Below the pieces are notes generated by a model that was given only the letters and a program-made list of their open reading frames with translations, did no database searches and was not told where the DNA came from. From assembly GCA_036227345.1 (NCBI GenBank), contig CP109468.1, forward strand, positions 1,922,001 through 1,986,000: a DNA stretch of 64,000 bases, read 5' to 3'. Origin of the DNA: Streptomyces sp. NBC_01463. GTDB taxonomy: Bacteria; Actinomycetota; Actinomycetes; Streptomycetales; Streptomycetaceae. A program made the translations under genes and the position numbers. Position 1 is the first letter of the stretch; each line of letters begins with the position of its first letter. Below, piece after piece: positions 16,851-24,779 of the stretch.

Positions 16851-18194
16851 TCAGGCGGTGACGGGGGCGGTACGGGGTGCGGCGACCGGTCCGGCCGCCT
16901 GCTCGTCGTGGTCGGGCCGGCGGAGCAGGAGCAGCATGCAGCCCAGGGTCAGGACGACCTGGAAGATCGCGTAGGCGATGACAGCGGTGATGGAGCCGGT
17001 CCGGTTCAGCAGGAACTGGCCGATGATCGGGGTCGTACCGCCCAGGAGCGTGCCGCAGAGCTGGTAGCACAGCGAGATGCCGGTGTAGCGCAGGTGGGCC
17101 GGGAAGCGGCTGGCGAGCATGCCGGCGAGGGCCGCGTAGTAGAGGCAGTGCGGGATGGTCGCGACGGCGACGCCGACCATCGCGAGGCCGTAGTTCTCGG
17201 TGCGGATCAGCAGGAACATCGCCGGCATCAGGATCAGTTCCGGCAGCAGCATCACGGTGACCGCGCGGGACCAGCTCTTCATCCTGGTGGCGATGAGGGC
17301 GCCGAAGGGCTGGACGACGATCTGGGTGATGTTGGCGACCAGAATGATCGTCAGGAACGAACTGCGGTCGAAACTCAGCGCGGACGTGGCCCAGGACAGG
17401 GCGAACGTCGACTTGAAGTAGGTGGCCGACAGGCCGATGGTGCAGGCGCCGATGCCGAGGACGATGAGCATCGGCTGGGTGCGCAGGACCTCGGTCAGCG
17501 GGAGCTTGACGACCTTCTTCTTGCTGATCAGGGCGGCCATGGCCGGGGACTCGGCGACCTTGAGCCGGACGATGAGGCCGACGATGACGAGGGCGGCCGA
17601 GAAGAGGAACGGCAGCCGCCAGCCCCAGGAGACGAACGCGGCGTCGGGCAGCTGGCTGATGGCGAGGAAGCTCAGGGTGGACAGGGTGTTGCCGACGGGC
17701 GAGCCCTGCTGGGCGAACGCCCCGTACAGCACCGACTTGCCCTTGGGGGCGTGCTCGGAGGCGATCAGGACCGATCCGCCCCACTCGCCGCCGAGGCCGA
17801 TGCCCTGCACCATGCGGATCGCGACCAGCAGGATCGGGGCGGCGATCCCGATGGAGGCGTAGCTCGGCAGCAGACCGATCGCCGTGGTGGAGATGCCCAT
17901 CATCAGCAGCGTGATGACGAGGGTCTTCTTGCGGCCGAGGCGGTCGCCGTAGTGACCGAAGATGATGCCGCCGATGGGGCGGGCGAGGAAGCCGACCCAG
18001 AACGTCGCGAACGCGACCAGGGTGCCCACGGGGCCTTCGAGTTCCGGGAAGAACACCTTGTCGAAGACGAGCGCGGCCGCGGTGCCGTAGATGTAGAAGT
18101 CGAACCACTCGATCGTCGAGCCGATGAAGGCTCCGAATCCGGCCCGGTTGGCGGCTTTGGTGCGCTCTCGTGCGGTGGCGGTGGACGCACTCAT
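16851..18194 (-). CDS. MHS-family metabolite:proton symporter
   Basis: This 447-residue MFS protein of the metabolite:H+ symporter branch has a long N-terminal signature with FIGSTIEWFDFYIYG, the loop motif GHYGDRLGRKK and MVQGIGLGGEWGGSVL. Members import dicarboxylates, aromatic acids, proline betaine or shikimate. It is the first gene of a transcript that continues into the MaoC hydratase. Its upstream region carries the ATTGA-N33-TATTGGAC element shared with the thiolase and CoA-transferase genes, so its cargo is probably the acid that those enzymes degrade. Confidence 0.92.
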   Translation of the reverse strand: MSASTATARERTKAANRAGFGAFIGSTIEWFDFYIYGTAAALVFDKVFFPELEGPVGTLVAFATFWVGFLARPIGGIIFGHYGDRLGRKKTLVITLLMMGISTTAIGLLPSYASIGIAAPILLVAIRMVQGIGLGGEWGGSVLIASEHAPKGKSVLYGAFAQQGSPVGNTLSTLSFLAISQLPDAAFVSWGWRLPFLFSAALVIVGLIVRLKVAESPAMAALISKKKVVKLPLTEVLRTQPMLIVLGIGACTIGLSATYFKSTFALSWATSALSFDRSSFLTIILVANITQIVVQPFGALIATRMKSWSRAVTVMLLPELILMPAMFLLIRTENYGLAMVGVAVATIPHCLYYAALAGMLASRFPAHLRYTGISLCYQLCGTLLGGTTPIIGQFLLNRTGSITAVIAYAIFQVVLTLGCMLLLLRRPDHDEQAAGPVAAPRTAPVTA

Positions 18195-18309
18195 GGTGGC
18201 TCCCGTGAACGTCGTTGATCAGGCGGATGGCAGGAACTGCGAGGGGCGTCGCCCGGGACGCCCGGCACGCCGCGTGGGGAAGGGGGACGGCGGCGGTGCT
18301 GATGGCGTT

Positions 18310-18380
18310 ACGGTGCCAGCCGGAACCTTGAACGGTCCAATACTGAATTACTGGTGCAGTGAGAGGCTCTGCGTCTCAAT
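18310..18380 (-). promoter_or_regulatory. Shared LysR-type promoter architecture, copy 1 (transporter)
   Basis: Read on the minus strand: ATTGA (18376-18380), exactly 33 nt, TATTGGAC, then 19 nt from TTGGAC to CACCGT (18310-18315). The same layout occurs before the thiolase and the CoA-transferase genes. TTGGAC would be the -35, CACCGT the -10 and ATTGA part of an upstream activator site. Confidence 0.65.
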
Positions 18381-18409
18381 GGGCGAGGATGCGGCCGGAT
18401 ACGCCCATG

Positions 18410-18435
18410 GCGGCGCCGCCCTGTGGCGGCGCCGC
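18410..18435 (-). terminator. Hairpin terminator after the thiolase gene
   Basis: The 11-bp stem GCGGCGCCGCC / GGCGGCGCCGC with loop CTGT lies 30 nt past the thiolase stop, between it and the promoter of the next gene. Confidence 0.7.
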
Positions 18436-18465
18436 TGGAGTTCCGGGCGAATGGGAGGGACGTGC

Positions 18466-19692
18466 TCAGGGAGCGATGCGCTCGAAGACGGCGGCGAGGC
18501 CCTGACCGCCGCCGATGCACATGGTCTCCAGGCCGTAGCGGGCCTCGCGGCGGTGCAGTTCCCTGGTGAGGGAGGCGAGGATACGGGCGCCGGTGGCGCC
18601 GACCGGGTGGCCGAGGGAGACGCCGGAGCCGTTCACGTTGATCCGCTCCTCGTGGTCCTTCTCGCCGAGACCCAGTTCGCGGGTGCAGGCCAGCACCTGG
18701 GCGGCGAAGGCCTCGTTGAGCTCGATCAGGTCGAGGTCGGCGAGCGTCAGCCCGGCGCGGGCGAGCGCGGCACGGGTGGCGGGGACGGGGCCGATGCCCA
18801 TGGTGGCGGCGGGCACGCCGGCGCGGGCGAAGGAGACGAGGCGGACCAGCGGGGTGAGACCGAGGCGCTCGGCGGTGGCGGCGCTGGTCACCAGGCAGGC
18901 GGCGGCCGCGTCGTTCTGGCCGCTGGCGTTGCCCGCGGTGACCGTGGCGTCCGGATCGGACTTGCCCATGACCGGGCGGAGCGCGGCGAGTTGTTCGGCG
19001 GTGGTGTCGGGACGGGGGTGCTCGTCCGCGGTGACCACCGTCTCGCCCTTGCGGGTGCGCACGGTGACGGGGACGGTCTCGGCCTCGTACCGCCCCTCGG
19101 CGATCGCCCGGCCGGCGCGCTGCTGCGAGCGCAGGGCCAGGGCGTCCTGGTCGGCGCGGCTGATGCCGTACTCGCGGCGGAGGTTCTCGGCGGTCTCGAT
19201 CATGCCGCCGGGGACCGGGTGGTTGACGCCGCCGGCGGTGACGCGGCCCCGGGCGAGCGAGTCGTGGAGCTGGAGGCCCGGGCCCTTGATGCCCCAGCGG
19301 CCCTCGTGCGTGTAGTAGGGGGCGGCGCTCATCACGTCGACACCGCCGGCGATCACGACCTCGCTGAACCCGGCCCTGATCTGCATCGCCGCGTCGAGGA
19401 CGGCCTGGAGTCCGGAGCCGCAGCGGCGGTCGATCTGGGCACCGGTGACGGACTGCGGGAGCCCGGCGTCCAGCGCGGCGACCCGGCCGATGGCGGGGGC
19501 GTCGGAGGAGGGGTAGGCCTGCCCGAGGATCACCTCGTCCACCCGGTCCGGCTCGATTCCCGTGCGGGCGACGATCTCGGCGATGACGCGGGCGGCGAGG
19601 GAGGCCGGCGTCTGCCCGGCGAGCGCTCCGCCGAAGCGGCCGATGGGGGTGCGCAGCGGTTCGCAGATCACGACATCGTTCTGGTCGGGCAC
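18466..19692 (-). CDS. Acetyl-CoA acetyltransferase-type thiolase
   Basis: This 408-residue thiolase would cleave a 3-oxoacyl-CoA to acetyl-CoA and a shortened acyl-CoA. It has the nucleophilic cysteine in DRRCGSGLQ, NVNGSGVSLGHPVGATG with the catalytic histidine and the second cysteine in CIGGGQG. I place the start at GTG 19692 (VPDQNDVV), which follows GGAAAGG; an in-frame TTG at 19728 lacks support. It is transcribed alone from its own promoter, which overlaps the end of the LysR gene. By motif it fits the last step of the adjoining degradation module. Confidence 0.93.
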   Translation of the reverse strand: MPDQNDVVICEPLRTPIGRFGGALAGQTPASLAARVIAEIVARTGIEPDRVDEVILGQAYPSSDAPAIGRVAALDAGLPQSVTGAQIDRRCGSGLQAVLDAAMQIRAGFSEVVIAGGVDVMSAAPYYTHEGRWGIKGPGLQLHDSLARGRVTAGGVNHPVPGGMIETAENLRREYGISRADQDALALRSQQRAGRAIAEGRYEAETVPVTVRTRKGETVVTADEHPRPDTTAEQLAALRPVMGKSDPDATVTAGNASGQNDAAAACLVTSAATAERLGLTPLVRLVSFARAGVPAATMGIGPVPATRAALARAGLTLADLDLIELNEAFAAQVLACTRELGLGEKDHEERINVNGSGVSLGHPVGATGARILASLTRELHRREARYGLETMCIGGGQGLAAVFERIAP

Positions 19693-19740
19693 GGCGGGGC
19701 CTTTCCGGGAGAGGGCAGAAGGGGACAAGGGTGTGGGTCG

Positions 19741-19811
19741 ACCCTCGCACCCGCCGACTGAGTCGGTCCAATATCCAGTTCTCCCTGATTCAAGACGTGG
19801 TGCGTCTCAAT
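19741..19811 (-). promoter_or_regulatory. Shared LysR-type promoter architecture, copy 2 (thiolase)
   Basis: On the minus strand, ATTGA (19807-19811) is followed after exactly 33 nt by TATTGGAC and, 19 nt past TTGGAC, by GAGGGT (19741-19746). The stop codon of the LysR gene lies within the ATTGA element. Confidence 0.65.
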
Positions 19812-20709
19812 CCCTCGGACGGGGCGTCGGCAGCGCGTCCTCCGCCACGGCGAGGACCGCGCGCAGGGCGGCCGAGGGGTTGTCGGCGCGCCAGGCGAGC
19901 GCCGCCTGCCGTCTGATCGGCGGTCCGACGAGGGGCCGGTAGACGAGGCCGTTCTGCTGGATGTGCTGGACGGAGGTGACGGTCAGCGTCACCCCGACAC
20001 CCGCGGCGACCAGCGCCAGGATGGTGTACGAGTCGGGCGCCTCCTGCACCACCCGCGGATTGAACCCGGCCGCCTCGCAGGCGCCGACCATCGCGTCCCG
20101 CACGGTGGAGCCGGTGTTCGCGGGAAAGGAGACGAACGGCTCCCCCGCCAGCACCTCGATCGGGACGCTCTCCCGGGTGGCGAGCGGATGGTCGGAGGGC
20201 AGCGCGCACACCAGCTCCTCCTCGTCGATCACCCGGTGGCTCACGCCCGGCTGCGTCACGGGCAGCCGGACGAACCCGAGGTCCATCGAACCGTCCGCGA
20301 CCCGGGCGAGCGCGACGTTCGCGTAGGTCTGGCCCGTCATGACGAGCTCGATCGCGGGGTGGGCGGCGCGCACCGCCCGGGTGAGCAGGGGCAGTGTCTC
20401 GTGGCTGGAGGCACCCGCGAAGCCGATGCTGACCCGCCCGTACTCACCGCGGCCGGCCGCCTTCGCGGCGCGCACGGCGGTGTCCAGGTCGTCGAGCACG
20501 GTCCTGACCGGCTGGAGGAACGACTCCCCCGCACTGGTCATCCGCACCGAGCGGGTGTTGCGTTCGAAGAGCTGGACCCCCAGCTCCTTCTCCAGCTGGC
20601 GGATCTGCTGGCTCAGCGGCGGCTGGGCCATCTGCAGCCGCTTGGCGGCCCGGCCGAAGTGCAGCTCCTCGGCCACGGCGACGAACGCGGACAGATGACG
20701 CAGCTCCAC
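19807..20709 (-). CDS. LysR-family regulator of the acid-degradation module
   Basis: This 300-residue protein has the N-terminal LysR helix-turn-helix (LHFGRAAKRLQMAQPPLSQQ) and a periplasmic-binding-like effector domain. It resembles the BenM/CatM group, whose members sense aromatic or dicarboxylic acid intermediates. It diverges from the CoA-transferase operon and lies upstream of the thiolase on the same strand. Three promoters around it share one site architecture, so it probably activates transporter, thiolase and CoA-transferase together. The effector is unknown. Confidence 0.93.
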   Translation of the reverse strand: MELRHLSAFVAVAEELHFGRAAKRLQMAQPPLSQQIRQLEKELGVQLFERNTRSVRMTSAGESFLQPVRTVLDDLDTAVRAAKAAGRGEYGRVSIGFAGASSHETLPLLTRAVRAAHPAIELVMTGQTYANVALARVADGSMDLGFVRLPVTQPGVSHRVIDEEELVCALPSDHPLATRESVPIEVLAGEPFVSFPANTGSTVRDAMVGACEAAGFNPRVVQEAPDSYTILALVAAGVGVTLTVTSVQHIQQNGLVYRPLVGPPIRRQAALAWRADNPSAALRAVLAVAEDALPTPRPRD

Positions 20710-20755
20710 GCCCGTCCCCTCTCTCTCAACGGCACTTCAACGGCACCGTCACAGC

Positions 20756-20826
20756 ATTGATTAATCAGACGTCTCGATCCGACCTTAATTTGGTATTGGA
20801 CAGCAATCAATGGCCGCTGGCACGGT
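20756..20826 (+). promoter_or_regulatory. Shared LysR-type promoter architecture, copy 3 (CoA-transferase)
   Basis: ATTGA (20756-20760), exactly 33 nt, TATTGGAC (20794-20801), then 19 nt and CACGGT (20821-20826). An inverted repeat CATTGATT (20755-20762) / AATCAATG (20805-20812) flanks the core. A 13-mer ACGTCTCGATCCG at 20769 is identical to one next to operator 3 at 11378. Confidence 0.65.
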
Positions 20827-20859
20827 GGGGCGACGCGCACGCACACGCAGAGGAGCACC

Positions 20860-21819
20860 GTGGCCACGACGGACCGGAACGACAACCGGAAAGACAAGAC
20901 GATGTCGATGAAGGCGGCGATCGCCGCCTTCGTCCACGACGGCGCCACCGTCTGCCTCGAGGGCTTCACCCATCTCATCCCGACCGCCGCCGGCCACGAG
21001 ATCATCCGCCAGGGCCGCCGCGACCTCACGGTCGTCCGCATGACCGCGGACATCGTCGTGGACCAGATGATCGCCGCGGGCTGTGTGACGCGGCTGGTGT
21101 CCTCCTTCGTCGGCAACTCATCGGCCGGTTCGCTCGGGGAGCTCCGCCGCCGGGTGGAGAACGCCGACCCCGCGCCCCTGGCCTTCGAGGAGTACAGCCA
21201 CTACGGGATGATCTGCCGCTATCTCGCCGGTTCGCAGCGGCTGCCCTTCTACCCGCTGCGCTCCTACGGCGGAAGCGATCTGCCGTCCGTCAACAGCGAC
21301 CTGCGCAAGGTCACTTCGCCGTATCCGGGCCCGGACGGCGAACCGGAGCAGATCTACGTCGTACCGCCCGTCAATCCGGACGTGACGATCATCCACGCGC
21401 AGCGTGCCGACCGCAGCGGCAACACCCAGATGTGGGGGCTGACCGGCGTCCAGGCCGAGGCGGTGTACGCGGCCGAGAAAGCGGTCGTCGTCGTGGAGGA
21501 GATCGTCGACGACGAGGTGGTCCGCTCCGACCCCAACCGCACGCTCGTCCCCGCCCACGCGGTCGACGCGGTCGTCTGCTGCCCGCGCGGGGCGCATCCG
21601 TCCTTCGCCCAGGGGTACTACGACCGGGACAACGCCTTCTACCGGGCCTGGTCGCACATCAGCAAGGATCCTCAGCGGCTCCAGGACTGGCTGGACGAGT
21701 GGGTGCGGGGGACGGCGGACCACGCGGAGTACGTCGACAGGCTCGGCGAGGAGTTCTGGGCGGGGCTCGCCGTCGGCGAGGCGCTCAGCGAGCCGGTGAA
21801 CTACGGGCGGCGGCTGTGA
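20860..21819 (+). CDS. CoA-transferase alpha subunit, glutaconate type
   Basis: This 319-residue family I CoA-transferase subunit A has the opening CLEGFTHLIPTAAGHEIIRQ and a long helical C-terminus, and is longer than 3-oxoacid CoA-transferase A subunits. GTG 20860 follows GGAG at 6 nt. With subunit B it would move CoA from a donor such as acetyl-CoA or succinyl-CoA to a free acid. It resembles glutaconate CoA-transferase and IpdA-like proteins more than PcaI. The substrate is not set by sequence. It is first in an operon with subunit B and a dehydrogenase. Confidence 0.88.
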   Translation: MATTDRNDNRKDKTMSMKAAIAAFVHDGATVCLEGFTHLIPTAAGHEIIRQGRRDLTVVRMTADIVVDQMIAAGCVTRLVSSFVGNSSAGSLGELRRRVENADPAPLAFEEYSHYGMICRYLAGSQRLPFYPLRSYGGSDLPSVNSDLRKVTSPYPGPDGEPEQIYVVPPVNPDVTIIHAQRADRSGNTQMWGLTGVQAEAVYAAEKAVVVVEEIVDDEVVRSDPNRTLVPAHAVDAVVCCPRGAHPSFAQGYYDRDNAFYRAWSHISKDPQRLQDWLDEWVRGTADHAEYVDRLGEEFWAGLAVGEALSEPVNYGRRL

Positions 21820-21875
21820 GCTCCGCCCCGCTCCGCACGGCCGATCCGCACACGGGACACGAGAAGGAACGGTTC

Positions 21876-22652
21876 ATGACCCTCACCGCACCGGGCACGA
21901 TCACCTCGTCCGAACTGCTCTCCGTCGTCGCCTCGCGCGAACTCGCCGCACGCCGGACCGTGTTCGCCGGGATCGGGCTGCCGACGCTCGCCACCGAACT
22001 GGCCCATCTGACGGTCGCCCCCGACATCGAGGTGGTCTACGAGTCCGGGGTCTGCGGTGCCCATCCCTCGCAGCTGCCCGAGACCATCGCCGACGCGGTC
22101 CTGATCACGGGTGCGGAGGCGGTGATCCCGATGCCGATGCTCTTCGGCTGTGTGCTCCAGGGCGGTCACATCGACGTCGGCTTCCTCGGCGCCGCGCAGA
22201 TCGACCGCTGGGGCAACCTCAACACCTCGGTCATCGGTGACTGGGACAGTCCGGCGGTGCGGCTGCCCGGTTCGGGCGGCGGCGTCGAGGTGATGGCCAA
22301 CTCCCGCGAGGTCTTCGTGGTGATGCGCCGGCACAACCCGCGCTCCTTCACCGCCGAGCTCGACTTCTGCACCACCCCGGGCCCCGACCGTGCGCTCGCC
22401 GAGGGAATCCGCCCGCTGGGCGCCGGAGTCACCCGGGTCATCACCGAACTCGGCATCATGGCCCGCGCGGGCGTCGGCGAGGAGCTGCGCCTGGTCGCCG
22501 TCCAGCCCGGCGTCACCGTCGATCAGGTGCGGGCCGCCACCGGCTGGGACCTGCGGGTCGCCGGCACGGTCGACGAGGTGCCGCCGCCGACGGAGGACGA
22601 ACTGCGGCTGCTGCGCGAGGATGTCGACCCGGACCGCGTGTACCTCCGCTGA
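21876..22652 (+). CDS. CoA-transferase beta subunit, glutaconate type
   Basis: This 258-residue subunit B has FAGIGLPTLATELAHL near the start and the catalytic glutamate Glu56 in VVYESG, the residue that forms the glutamyl-CoA thioester in glutaconate CoA-transferases. GAQIDRWGNLNTSVIGDW-like and GSGGGVEVMANSREV segments complete the fold. I take ATG 21876 because AAGGA precedes it. A GTG at 21816 that overlaps the subunit A stop would add 20 residues and allow coupling. It forms a heteromer with the preceding subunit. Confidence 0.9.
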   Translation: MTLTAPGTITSSELLSVVASRELAARRTVFAGIGLPTLATELAHLTVAPDIEVVYESGVCGAHPSQLPETIADAVLITGAEAVIPMPMLFGCVLQGGHIDVGFLGAAQIDRWGNLNTSVIGDWDSPAVRLPGSGGGVEVMANSREVFVVMRRHNPRSFTAELDFCTTPGPDRALAEGIRPLGAGVTRVITELGIMARAGVGEELRLVAVQPGVTVDQVRAATGWDLRVAGTVDEVPPPTEDELRLLREDVDPDRVYLR

Positions 22653-22684
22653 CCCGCACGATCCGTACGGACCACAGGGTCCGC

Positions 22685-22710
22685 CGGGTCCGCGGGGTCC
22701 GCCGGACCCG
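22685..22710 (+). other. Intergenic hairpin between CoA-transferase B and dehydrogenase
   Basis: The 8-bp stem CGGGTCCG / CGGACCCG with a 10-nt loop, built from repeated GGTCCGC units, lies between the two genes. It may set relative expression within the operon; no start codon or ribosome binding site of another gene is seen there. Confidence 0.5.
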
Positions 22711-22743
22711 TCCGTCCACCACCTCGAAAGGGCCGTAACTGCC

Positions 22744-24312
22744 ATGCGTATCAGGATCGTCGGAGCCGGAGCCATGGGCCGCGGCATCGCCCAGTGGGCG
22801 GCCGCCGCCGGACACACCGTCGAGCTCGGCGACGTACGGACGGAAGCGGTGACGGAGGCGGCCGGCTTCGTACGCTCCATGCTGGAGCGGGCCGTGCAGA
22901 AGGGCCGGATGTCCGCCGGCGACGCGGCCGCCGCCGGGGACCGGCTGATCGCGCTGGACGACCCGTGGGCCGAGGGCCCGGACGTGGAGCTGGTCGTCGA
23001 GGCCGTGCGCGAGGACCTCGGCACCAAGACGGAGGTCTTCGGCCGGCTGGAGGCCGCGCTGCCCGCCACCGCCGTCTTCGCGACCAACACCTCCTCGCTG
23101 TCGGTGACCCGGATCGCCGCCGGGCTGAAGGACCCGACGCGCCTGGCCGGGCTGCACTTCTTCAACCCGGTCCCGCTGATGCGGATCGTCGAGGTGGTGC
23201 CCGGCGCGGCCACCCGCCCGGAGATCCCGCCGCTGCTGACCGCGCTCGTGGAGAGCTGCGGGCACCGCGCGGTCACGGTCGCCGACACCCCCGGCTTCCT
23301 CGTCAACCACGCCGGGCGCGGACTGGTGACGGAGGCGCTCGCCCTGCTGGAGGAGACGGTCGGCGACCCGGCGGACATCGACCGGATCGCCCGGGACGTA
23401 CTGGGCCTGCGCATGGGCCCGTTCGAGCTGATGGACCTCACCGGGCTCGATGTGACCGCCGCGGTCATCGACTCGATCTGGACGGGCTTCCGCCACGAGG
23501 AGCGGCTCCGCCCCTCCTACCTGACACCGAACCGGGTGGCCGCCGGGCTGCACGGGCGCAAGACGGGACGCGGCTGGTTCGGGTACGGCCCCGAGGCGGC
23601 AGGCCCCGCGCCGGAGGCCCCGGTCACCGGCGACCCGGACCGGCCGGTGCACGTCCTCGCCGCGACCCCGGCCGGGAACGACGACGCCGCCGCGCTGCGG
23701 GAGGCGCTGACGGCGGCGGGCGCCACGGTCGAGGCCGGGGCGCGGCCGTCGGCCGGGGCTCTGGTGCTGGTTCCGGTCTGGGGCACCACGGTCGCCTCTG
23801 CGGTCGCCGCTCACGGGCTGCCCGCCGGGCGCACCTTCGGGGTGGACCCGTTGCCGGCGGCCGGGCGCCGCGGGGTGCTGGCCGTGACCCCGGCCGCGGA
23901 GCCGGCGGCGGCGCGGGACGCCCGCGCCGTGCTGGCCAGGGCGGCGGACGGCGGTGAGCCGTTCGCGGTGTCGGTGGTGCGCGACACCGCGGGCTCGGTC
24001 GCCCAGCGGCTGCTCGCGTCGATCGTGTCGGTCTCGGCGTCGATCGCGGAACACGGACTGGCGGCCACGGCCGACATCGACCTGGCGGTCACGACCGGGC
24101 TCGGCTATCCGGTCGGCCCACTGGCCTGGGGCGACCGGATCGGTGCGGCCCGGATGCTGGAGCTGCAGCGGGCGCTGCACGCCACGACGGGCGACCCGCG
24201 CCACCGCCCGACCCGCTGGGTCACCGAGCGTGCCGCCCTCGGCCTGGCCCTGACGGACCCGGGCACGTCGCCGGGGGACTGCCTGGACGGTGACGGGGAC
24301 GGCGCGGTGTGA
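22744..24312 (+). CDS. 3-Hydroxyacyl-CoA dehydrogenase (two C-terminal domains)
   Basis: This 522-residue NAD-dependent dehydrogenase oxidises 3-hydroxyacyl-CoA to 3-oxoacyl-CoA. It has a Rossmann motif GAGAMGRG at residues 7-14, TNTSS with Ser117, LHFFNPVPLMRIVEVV with His138 and Glu150, and FLVNHAGRG with Asn188. A second HADH C-terminal domain (about 405-500, with GLGYPVGPLAWGDRIG) makes it the long PaaH-like form. It lies 91 nt after the CoA-transferase genes on the same transcript. It supplies the oxidation step between hydratase and thiolase in the module. Confidence 0.93.
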   Translation: MRIRIVGAGAMGRGIAQWAAAAGHTVELGDVRTEAVTEAAGFVRSMLERAVQKGRMSAGDAAAAGDRLIALDDPWAEGPDVELVVEAVREDLGTKTEVFGRLEAALPATAVFATNTSSLSVTRIAAGLKDPTRLAGLHFFNPVPLMRIVEVVPGAATRPEIPPLLTALVESCGHRAVTVADTPGFLVNHAGRGLVTEALALLEETVGDPADIDRIARDVLGLRMGPFELMDLTGLDVTAAVIDSIWTGFRHEERLRPSYLTPNRVAAGLHGRKTGRGWFGYGPEAAGPAPEAPVTGDPDRPVHVLAATPAGNDDAAALREALTAAGATVEAGARPSAGALVLVPVWGTTVASAVAAHGLPAGRTFGVDPLPAAGRRGVLAVTPAAEPAAARDARAVLARAADGGEPFAVSVVRDTAGSVAQRLLASIVSVSASIAEHGLAATADIDLAVTTGLGYPVGPLAWGDRIGAARMLELQRALHATTGDPRHRPTRWVTERAALGLALTDPGTSPGDCLDGDGDGAV

Positions 24313-24339
24313 GCGGCGCCGGGTGACACGACCGATTCG

Positions 24340-24372
24340 TTCAAGACCGGCGGCCCGCCCCCGGCCTACGGT
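24340..24372 (+). promoter_or_regulatory. Promoter of the VOC gene with TTCAAGACCGG element
   Basis: TTCAAGACCGG (24340-24350), 16 nt, TACGGT (24367-24372), then 6 nt to the ATG. The same 11-mer with the same 16-nt spacing lies before the gene at 41012-41596. No ribosome binding site is present, so the mRNA is probably leaderless. Confidence 0.6.
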
Positions 24373-24378
24373 CGTGAC

Positions 24379-24771
24379 ATGACTCCACGCATGGACGCAA
24401 TCTCGATCACGACGGCGGATCTGCCCGCCTCGCTCGCCTTCTACCGGCGGCTCGGCCTCGACATCCCCGAGGGTGCGGAGTCCGCCCCCCATGTGGAGGT
24501 GGCGCTCCCCGGCGGGCAGCGCCTGCTCTGGGACACCGAGGCCGTCGTCCGCTCCTTCGACCCGGAGTGGACCCCGGCGAACGGCGGGGAGCGGCTCGGG
24601 CTGGCCTTCCTCTGCGACGGCCCGGCGGAGGTCGACGCCGTCTACGACGAGCTGACCGGCGCCGGGTACCGGGGCCACCTGAAGCCGTGGGACGCGGTGT
24701 GGGGGCAGCGGTACGCCGTGGTCGTCGACCCGGACGGCTGCGCGGTCTCGCTGTTCGCACCGGCCGGCTGA
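24379..24771 (+). CDS. VOC/glyoxalase-family protein
   Basis: This 130-residue protein has one vicinal oxygen chelate domain: ITTADLPASLAFYRRLGLDI at the first beta-alpha-beta unit and VVVDPDGCAVSLF at the end of the second. Proteins of this size are resistance proteins, small lyases or dioxygenase-like enzymes, and the substrate cannot be assigned. The start ATG 24379 has no Shine-Dalgarno sequence but lies 6 nt after TACGGT. It has its own promoter, distinct from the preceding operon. It converges with the AraC gene 8 bp away. Confidence 0.85.
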   Translation: MTPRMDAISITTADLPASLAFYRRLGLDIPEGAESAPHVEVALPGGQRLLWDTEAVVRSFDPEWTPANGGERLGLAFLCDGPAEVDAVYDELTGAGYRGHLKPWDAVWGQRYAVVVDPDGCAVSLFAPAG

Positions 24772-24779
24772 GGCCGCTC

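Noticed and set aside
22660..22740. GGTCCGC repeats read as a collagen-like Gly-Pro-Pro stretch
   Set aside because: They lie outside any supported gene, between CoA-transferase B and the dehydrogenase, and fold as a DNA/RNA hairpin; the reading frame there belongs to a shadow frame.
18466..24312. Beta-ketoadipate (pca) pathway
   Set aside because: The CoA-transferase subunits are of glutaconate type, not PcaI/PcaJ type, and no protocatechuate ring-cleavage genes are present.
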